Shown here one piece after another: positions 7,141 to 11,688 of a DNA stretch of 11,688 nucleotides (its first letter is position 1; every line of letters starts with the position of its first letter). The notes under the pieces are model-generated. The model ran no database searches. It saw only the letters and a program-made list of their open reading frames with translations, and was not told the origin of the DNA. The position numbers and the translations under genes were made by a program. Origin of the DNA: JAAZMF01 sp036786445 (GTDB taxonomy: Bacteria; Bacillota; Limnochordia; DTU087); the NCBI GenBank assembly GCA_036786445.1, contig DAIQRD010000080.1, positions 1-11,688 of the forward strand, read 5' to 3'.

Positions 7141-7779
7141 TTGGTGTCTATACAGGTAAACTGGGATAGCCTATACGAAAGAGCTGTCCACAATAATCGC
7201 GCCAATTTGGAGTCTGTACCCGGTGTGGTCTTAGGCTTTCATTCCACCATCGATGGTATGAAACGGGTTAACCCCGCAGAGATCGAGAAGATCTTAGCTG
7301 AAGACTCTGCCTTAGCGAAAGAAGTCATCAGCCGCTTGGGAACGATCCCAGCGGAAATTCGTACTCCTGCCGATCTTCTAGTCGGTCTCCTCAATTCCCT
7401 GCAAAATGGCAAGGCCTTGCAGCTCATGATTAGAGAAGAGACCACCTACACTTGGATCATGGAGCATCTTGGGTATGACAATATTAGAATGGGTGGAACT
7501 TCGGGGAACATGGCCAACTCCTTGGCACCCTTGCCCCTACCCAGAATCTTGGTCTATGCCAATCCCTTGACCAAGGAACAAGCGGAGCTCTTCGTCCCCA
7601 GTGATAATCTGTTCGTCATCAATCCCTCGAGCGAACTAAAGCGCTTGGCAAGGGGAGGGTATTTATGCCATCCACTGGATCTTCGAATACCCCCAAGGCC
7701 TAAAGCTGCGGATCGGGGACACAGTTATAGAAAGTCCCAGGGCAAATCGCTATATTGCCGCCTGGAACCCCATCAATAA
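7141..7779 (+). pseudogene. ADP-dependent glucokinase/phosphofructokinase family, N-terminal part (frameshifted)
   Basis: This is the first half of a PF04587-type ribokinase-fold kinase, which phosphorylates glucose or fructose-6-phosphate with ADP as donor. The authentic sequence runs to about residue 170. It includes GFHSTIDGMKRV (32-43), matching the sugar-binding N-terminal strand, and RMGGTSGNMANSLA (116-129), equivalent to the family's RMGG-AGIMAN block. The frame then changes near 7651-7660 and residues ~172-212 are out-of-frame nonsense ending at 7779. Removing one base in the G-rich run would join it to the frame ending at 8551 and give about 469 aa, a normal length for this family. 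The TTG start at 7141 has GAGGGAG 7 bases upstream; GTG at 7144 is the alternative. As it stands, the product would lack the lid closure and the catalytic aspartate. The break may be a sequencing or assembly error, a genuine mutation or, less likely, recoding. Confidence 0.85.
7648..7662 (+). other. frameshift site in the ADP-dependent kinase gene
   Basis: The sequence GCAAGGGGAGGGTAT passes from frame 1 (A-R-G-G-Y) to frame 2 (Q-G-E-G-I-Y-A-I-H-W). Frame 2 is open from just after a TAA at 7637-7639 to the end of the gene at 8551. One base fewer in the GGGG or GGG runs restores one continuous reading frame (for example R-E-G-I-Y-A-I-H-W). No stop codon sits at the junction in frame 1. Confidence 0.85.
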
Positions 7780-7804
7780 CAAGCTGCAAATCGAAGAGAA
7801 TTTC

Positions 7805-8551
7805 ATGAAGCACTTGCCGGCCATTGCCGGTGGCTTCAGTCACTTTATTGTCTCCGGTTTCCATATCCTTTCTGAGAAATATCCTGATGGGACTACATGG
7901 GAGACATACTTGAAGCCAGTAGCCCGCTTCCTGCGGGAAACAAAGAAAACCCATACTGATCTGCGGTTTCACTATGAATTCGCTTCCATCGCAAGCTCAG
8001 CTATTAGGAAGGGAATCGTCGATCATATTCTGCCCACAGTAGATAGTCTAGGTTTAAATGAAGTGGAACTCTGTGCTGTGTTGCGAGATCAGGGGGAACC
8101 TGGATTAGCCCAAGACATTGAAAAACATAGTTCCATGGCTGCGGTTTTGCGGGGTCTAGAGAGATTGGCTGACAGAACGGGCCTGCGCCGCATTCAGCTA
8201 CATGACTTAGGCTACTACCTCACCCTAGTAGATAGTGAGTATACCACCGGTGAGCAATGCCGTGATGGTATGCTGTTCGGAGCAACACTAGCTGCCAGCC
8301 GCTCTACCATCGGCAAAGTGGGAACCTGGGAGGAAATCCTCACCGGTCTAAATGTGCCATTAGCCAAAGGGGCAGAGGAACGGCTACAAGCATTGGCTGA
8401 GGAGCTTGGTTGTGAGGAGTTTGTCAATACTGGGGTGGGCAGCAAGAACGGTCGGCATATAGTATTTGTGCCCACTAAGGTAGTGGAAAAGCCTGTGCTT
8501 ACAGTAGGTCTAGGTGACTTGATCTCATCTTCCGCCTTCATTTTGGGCTAG
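7805..8551 (+). pseudogene. ADP-dependent glucokinase/phosphofructokinase family, C-terminal part (frameshifted)
   Basis: This is the second half of the kinase. The homologous reading begins near 7652, well before the first ATG at 7805, and includes HWIFEYPQG and NRYIAAWNP, typical of the family. From the ATG, residues 56-61 (HYEFAS), 85-88 (NEVE, a metal/phosphate-site motif) and 234-238 (VGLGD) are visible. The GLGD aspartate is the expected catalytic base, followed by an SSSAF anion hole as in ADP-PFK and ADP-GK. The ATG at 7805 has no convincing ribosome binding site, so separate translation of this half is unlikely. A fused product of about 469 aa would carry every expected motif, which argues for a recent or artefactual break rather than old decay. 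Whether the sugar is glucose or fructose-6-phosphate cannot be told from what I see. Confidence 0.85.
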
Positions 8552-8635
8552 CAAACGGTTGGAAACCACAATCCACATCTAGCGATATCTAACGGGGGTA
8601 TTTTGGCTTAAGCAACCTATAGGCCGGGTACCCCT

Positions 8636-10006
8636 TCATACACGCCTTTTCTGCCTTTGATTGGTCCGCATCTGCCGGGCAGCCACATCCAAAAACTCCT
8701 TAACTGCACCACCATAAGGGGAATTGGACATGGATGCTCCTAAACGCCGCAGATGGGGAATAGCCCGGGTATCGCCGGTCTGTAGCAGACCACGAGCTAC
8801 TGCCATCTTCTCCTCCCAACTCTCTGCTTTATCCAGTAAACTGACTAAAGCTGGGTAAACTCTAGATGGTTGGACCTGGGTGAGGAAATCAATTAGCGCC
8901 AGTGCTTCTTCAACACTCAGCTCCGCTTCCTTGAGCTTTGCCAATGCCATTTCCAAGGCCACATCCGCTTGATCGACTAGAGTGGTCATCACATGGCTAT
9001 AGAGGACTGTGCCAGGCCGCAGCCGACCCAACAGCCCCAGCAAGGCAGCCACAGTCTCGGGATACTCCAGCCTTTTCAAGATGCGCATGGCATTAGCTGG
9101 GGCCCAGCCCCCACCGGCAGCATCTTCATCTGCCAGTTCCCCAGTCTCCAGAATCGCTAAGAGAACATGCTTACTAGACTGATCGGCTGCTACCAAGCGA
9201 TCGATTGTCTCTTCATCTAAAGGACCATCATCAAACAGATCTAGCAAATCATCGTCTAGCTCTCCCCTACGCAAAATATCTGGGGTGTCTGTAGGCATCA
9301 TGGGGTAGCGCAAATTGCGGAAGGCTTTCAGATCCACCACAGGCCTTCTGGCATCTATCCGCCACTTCTGTCTTTCCTTTTCCACGGCATCCACGGGAAA
9401 AGAAAACTGCCCTGCTGCTGCAAAGTTTTGGATAGCTCCTAAGATGCCTCTTAGCCACATTTGCAGCCTGGGGCGGGCGATGAAAAACCATACAGGCCTG
9501 ATCTCCACACCCCGCAGTGCCATTGCTCCCACCCTGCCCATCAATTGTGCCGCTGCTTCATTGTCTGCCTCAACGAGTAGCTGAGTCTGATGCAGCAGCT
9601 CGTCAGGACTATCATTGATACTATAGTTATTCTGACCATAGGCATGGAACATTTCCCGAAAAACAACGTAGCGCTGCTCCAAGACCCAACCACTAGTCTG
9701 AAGAAAGGTCTCTACTAGAGCTGCCACATCCATGGTTATACCCGAGGCCCGCAGCCTATCATCTAAACTGCCGATAGTGGCAGCTATCTCATGAAATACC
9801 TCATCAGAGCTATCTGATCCCTCTAAGGTAGCCCAAAACATGGCAAGACTCATTAGCATCTCCACTGAACTGGCATAACCGGCCAAGATCAAAGCCTTAT
9901 CGTAGAAGTACATGGAATCCCGCAAATCCAAGCAGGTTTCCACGAACCCTTCATGAGTAGTTATATAATCAAGTTCTTCCATGATCTCCTGGTACTTATC
10001 TTTCAA
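8636..10006 (-). CDS. unrecognised helical protein with HEAT-like repeats
   Basis: I do not recognise this 456-aa protein. It appears almost wholly alpha-helical and cytoplasmic, with no signal peptide or clear membrane span. The N-terminal ~230 residues form a helical region with many aromatic and acidic residues. An acidic stretch follows around residues 250-275 (GELDDDLLDLFDDGPLDEET). From ~275 to 440 there are successive short helical pairs resembling HEAT or PBS-lyase-type repeats, for example AMRILKRLEYPETVAALLGL, then YPALVSLLDKAESWEEKM, then AIPHLRRLGASM. The last residues are basic (RQKRRV). Such scaffolds usually bind proteins, so an adaptor role is a guess. I chose TTG at 10006 because AAGGGAGGG lies 6 bases upstream; an ATG at 10054 has only a weak site. 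It follows the NUDIX gene by 58 bases on the same strand and is probably co-transcribed. I see no terminator after its stop. Confidence 0.75.
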   Translation of the reverse strand: MKDKYQEIMEELDYITTHEGFVETCLDLRDSMYFYDKALILAGYASSVEMLMSLAMFWATLEGSDSSDEVFHEIAATIGSLDDRLRASGITMDVAALVETFLQTSGWVLEQRYVVFREMFHAYGQNNYSINDSPDELLHQTQLLVEADNEAAAQLMGRVGAMALRGVEIRPVWFFIARPRLQMWLRGILGAIQNFAAAGQFSFPVDAVEKERQKWRIDARRPVVDLKAFRNLRYPMMPTDTPDILRRGELDDDLLDLFDDGPLDEETIDRLVAADQSSKHVLLAILETGELADEDAAGGGWAPANAMRILKRLEYPETVAALLGLLGRLRPGTVLYSHVMTTLVDQADVALEMALAKLKEAELSVEEALALIDFLTQVQPSRVYPALVSLLDKAESWEEKMAVARGLLQTGDTRAIPHLRRLGASMSNSPYGGAVKEFLDVAARQMRTNQRQKRRV

Positions 10007-10012
10007 GTCGTT

Positions 10013-10021
10013 CCCTCCCTT
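10013..10021 (-). promoter_or_regulatory. ribosome binding site fixing the TTG start of the HEAT-like gene
   Basis: On the minus strand these bases read AAGGGAGGG, 6 bases before the TTG at 10006-10004. This is far stronger than anything before the ATG at 10054, so the protein probably starts L/M-KDKYQEIMEEL. Confidence 0.75.
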
Positions 10022-10064
10022 TGCCAACCGGTTTGCTGTGGTATGGGGTCCCATGGAGCCTAGC

Positions 10065-10574
10065 CTACCGAGCTAAGGACTGGTCCTCAGCTTGTTCTCT
10101 TAGCCAGGCCTCAAGATGAAATAGAGCCGCTAACGTTTTGGCGTCTTTAATATTTCCACTTCGTGCCTTGGCTAATGCTTCTTGCCAGTCCATGTGCACC
10201 ACTTCAATATCTTCAGAGTCATCGAGATTTTGCTCACCCAAAGACAAATCGGTGGCCAGGTATAAGTGCAGAATTTCTGTACTGTAACCAGGAGCTAGGT
10301 ACAGCTCCCCTAATTTATGCCATGACCTTGCTCGCCAACCCGTCTCCTCCGCCAACTCACGCCGGGCAGCTGTCAGGGGGTCCTCACCCTTTTCCAAAGC
10401 ACCGGCGGGGATTTCCAGAAGTTGTTGCTCTACGGCGGGTCGTGTCTGACGAACCAAAGTCAATTTCCCATGGTGCCAGGGAATAATCGCTGCTGCTCCA
10501 TCATGTTCTACAATATGGTATTCCCGCAACTTCCCATTAATCTTTACCATTTTCCGCCCAAACCGAAAAGCCAT
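10065..10574 (-). CDS. NUDIX hydrolase, ADP-ribose pyrophosphatase-like
   Basis: This 169-aa NUDIX enzyme fits ADP-ribose pyrophosphatases in size. These cleave ADP-ribose and related nucleoside-diphosphate sugars to AMP plus a sugar phosphate. The NUDIX box is complete at residues 58-80: Gly58, Glu64, Arg72-Glu73-Leu74, Glu76-Glu77, Gly79. The glutamates supply the metal site. Upstream of it, REYHIVEHDGAAAIIP and VRQTRPAVEQQLLEIPAG match the ADP-ribose subgroup; downstream, LAPGYSTEILHLYLA is the expected substrate-loop region. The ATG at 10574 is preceded by GGTGAG at 6 bases. The gene is upstream of the HEAT-like gene on the same strand and divergent from deoC. A 6-2-6 inverted repeat and -10-like boxes lie 40-65 bases upstream of its start. 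Specificity for ADP-ribose rather than GDP-mannose or similar is likely but not proven. Confidence 0.9.
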   Translation of the reverse strand: MAFRFGRKMVKINGKLREYHIVEHDGAAAIIPWHHGKLTLVRQTRPAVEQQLLEIPAGALEKGEDPLTAARRELAEETGWRARSWHKLGELYLAPGYSTEILHLYLATDLSLGEQNLDDSEDIEVVHMDWQEALAKARSGNIKDAKTLAALFHLEAWLREQAEDQSLAR

Positions 10575-10614
10575 ACCCCACTCACCCTTCTCTTTTCTAT
10601 TGGCCCAACCTGCC

Positions 10615-10639
10615 CATTGCTCGCAATGATCATATCATA
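10615..10639 (-). promoter_or_regulatory. candidate promoter -10 boxes with overlapping inverted repeat upstream of NUDIX
   Basis: CATTGC-TC-GCAATG (10615-10628) is a perfect 6-2-6 inverted repeat. Directly beside it, read on the minus strand, TATGAT occurs twice in overlap (10639-10634 and 10634-10629), a good -10 match. This would place the inverted repeat around the transcription start, about 50 bases before the NUDIX ATG, where a repressor site would act. No convincing -35 box is present, so both roles are inferred. Confidence 0.3.
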
Positions 10640-10669
10640 TTCGATGAACAGCAGAGCATCTCCCAGCCA

Positions 10670-10891
10670 TTAATATTGGCAAATACACATGCCCTGCCTC
10701 AATGGTTTCCCCAGCTTTGTGGCTTCTAATGCCCGTAAACCACCAATTGTATCAGCGGTATCCTCGGAAATAAGGGTGCCAGCTATGCGGTTAACGTCTT
10801 TGACCTTGGCCAATGCCCCTAGGTCATACCCCGCCCTTAGCGCCTCACTCAGAGTGTGGGTGAATATGATCGATACGCTAACGTTAAAGGA
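10670..10891 (-). pseudogene. coding-looking open frame without a start codon (probable gene remnant)
   Basis: Read on the minus strand, 73 codons are open from just after a TGA (10894-10892) to TAA (10672-10670). The translation is protein-like and not low complexity: HTLSEALRAGYDLGALAKVK, then DVNRIAGTLISEDTADTIGG, then LRALEATKLGKPLRQGMCIC, ending QY. Codon composition resembles neighbouring genes, with purine-rich first positions. The first TTG is 26 codons in and the first ATG near the end, and neither has a ribosome binding site. I do not recognise the family. It reads like the C-terminal end of a larger protein whose front was lost, with the deoC start region now only ~60 bases beyond. 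The stop lies 95 bases upstream of the NUDIX start on the same strand. A small gene using a rare start codon is the alternative. It fills most of the longest gene-free gap in the window. Confidence 0.45.
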
Positions 10892-10951
10892 TCAGCCACC
10901 CCCGAAACCGAATACAGAACTGAATAGTATCTTGAAAGAGAGGTGTTTTCC

Positions 10952-11644
10952 ATGATAAGAGCTCAGGATATCGCGCAAATGATCGATCATTCCCTGTTGC
11001 GTCCTAACCTGACTGTGGAAGATGTGAGAGCTGGTTGCGATGTTGCCAGGAAATACGCTGTGGCTTCGGTCTGTGTACGGCCTTCTGATGTTGACTTAGC
11101 CAGACAACTCCTGGAGGGAAGTGGCATAGCCCTCAGTACCGTTATAGGGTTTCCCCATGGGACCAATACCACTGCCATGAAAATCGCTGAATCAATGGAG
11201 GCCATGGATGGCGGCGTAGTCGAGCTAGATATGGTAATGAACTATTCCCGCCTGCTGTCTGGCGATATGGATTACGTAACCCAGGAGATCAGAGCTGTGG
11301 TAGAGCCAGCCCATTCCCGGGGAGCCATTGTCAAGGTTATTTTAGAGAACTGCTACTTAACAGACGAGCTTAAGGTAAAAGCATGTCAGATATGTGAAGC
11401 TGTTGGCGCAGATTTCGTCAAGACTTCCACCGGTTTCGGCACTAGTGGCGCTACTATAGATGATATTCGCCTCATGCGGCAAACGTCAGGATCCCAGGTC
11501 AAGGTGAAAGCAGCCGGTGGCATCAGGACACTCGATGCAGCATTGGCCATGCGGAAAGCTGGTGCGGACCGCATCGGTGCAACTGCCACCCAGGCCATAG
11601 TGGAAGAAGCCATCCAGCGGGAAAAGGCCGGCACCCTCGGCTAG
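10952..11644 (+). CDS. deoC: deoxyribose-phosphate aldolase
   Basis: This cytoplasmic class I aldolase reversibly splits 2-deoxy-D-ribose 5-phosphate into glyceraldehyde-3-phosphate and acetaldehyde, the last step of deoxynucleoside breakdown. Its 230 aa fit the short bacterial DeoC type. Visible motifs are IDHSLLRPN (11-19), STVIGFPHG (62-70), VELDMVMN (90-97, Asp93), VKTSTGFG (156-163, with Lys157 as Schiff-base lysine) and VKAAGGIRT (185-193, with Lys186 as second active-site lysine). This is the complete catalytic set. ATG at 10952 is chosen because GAGAGGTG ends 6 bases upstream; a GTG at 10943 overlaps that site. It is divergent from NUDIX and the last gene in the window; nucleoside phosphorylase or cytidine deaminase partners, if any, lie beyond position 11688. 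Thr-aldolase and DeoC both yield acetaldehyde, but nothing ties the two genes together here. Confidence 0.95.
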   Translation: MIRAQDIAQMIDHSLLRPNLTVEDVRAGCDVARKYAVASVCVRPSDVDLARQLLEGSGIALSTVIGFPHGTNTTAMKIAESMEAMDGGVVELDMVMNYSRLLSGDMDYVTQEIRAVVEPAHSRGAIVKVILENCYLTDELKVKACQICEAVGADFVKTSTGFGTSGATIDDIRLMRQTSGSQVKVKAAGGIRTLDAALAMRKAGADRIGATATQAIVEEAIQREKAGTLG

Positions 11645-11688
11645 TCCCAACACCGTTCCCAACACCCGCACAGAGACCACAGATGATC

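Noticed and set aside
8552..8635. Possible terminator between the converging kinase and HEAT-like genes (GGGGTA 8595-8600 with TACCCC 8629-8634; palindrome CCTATAGG 8616-8623)
   Set aside because: The stem is only 6 bp across a 28-base loop and has no T-run, so it is not a credible intrinsic terminator.
10689..10955. Plus-strand open frame of 88 codons upstream of deoC
   Set aside because: It is antisense to the more protein-like minus frame, runs into the deoC start and lacks a ribosome binding site.
4273..11644. A link between threonine aldolase and DeoC through shared acetaldehyde production
   Set aside because: The genes are more than 5 kb apart, in different orientations and transcription units. 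There is no acetaldehyde dehydrogenase or microcompartment gene between them.
11645..11668. Short direct repeat CCCAACACC separated by GTT after deoC
   Set aside because: Two 9-base copies in cytosine-rich sequence are easily due to chance, and there is no array or associated gene.

Overview
The window looks like chromosomal housekeeping and carbohydrate/nucleotide metabolism DNA from a Firmicutes-type bacterium (Clostridia/Limnochordia-like by inference). The grounds are strong AGGAGG-like ribosome binding sites, frequent TTG and GTG starts, short intergenic gaps, mid-range GC, and a gene set (CutC, YigZ, GHL6-type glycosidase, a bacterial ADP-dependent sugar kinase) common in that part of the tree. 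I see no rRNA or tRNA gene, CRISPR array, transposase, integrase, phage gene or toxin-antitoxin pair. No taxonomic assignment was computed.

Layout. Positions 1-99 hold only a perfect 13-bp hairpin. A minus-strand pair follows: a large GHL6-like glycoside hydrolase with a beta-galactosidase-trimerisation-like domain (3300-1210), then an inositol-2-dehydrogenase-like Gfo/Idh oxidoreductase (1116-100). Divergent from them is cutC (3440-4195, plus), ending in a bidirectional terminator shared with a converging minus-strand pair. That pair is a membrane-anchored endonuclease/exonuclease/phosphatase-fold protein (6308-5349) followed, 8 nt later, by a low-specificity threonine aldolase (5340-4273). 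A YigZ/IMPACT protein (7050-6412) lies upstream on the same strand.

Divergent from yigZ is an ADP-dependent glucokinase/phosphofructokinase-family gene (7141-8551, plus). It is full length but split by a one-base frameshift in a G-rich run near 7651-7660. It converges on a minus-strand pair: a NUDIX (ADP-ribose pyrophosphatase-like) hydrolase (10574-10065), then an unrecognised helical/HEAT-repeat-like protein (10006-8636). The 377-bp gap after NUDIX contains a coding-looking open frame with no start codon (10891-10670, minus), probably a gene remnant, and a 6-2-6 inverted repeat next to -10-like boxes. The window closes with deoC (10952-11644, plus).

How the genes work together. The glycosidase and dehydrogenase probably form a small sugar or inositol-derivative catabolic unit. 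The ADP-dependent kinase and DeoC feed sugar phosphates towards glycolysis. NUDIX recycles nucleoside-diphosphate sugars, and the HEAT-like protein is its operon partner of unknown role. I found no convincing new defence or mobile system. The points most worth a second look are the kinase frameshift, the start-less open frame beside NUDIX/deoC, the glycosidase-dehydrogenase pair and the HEAT-like protein.
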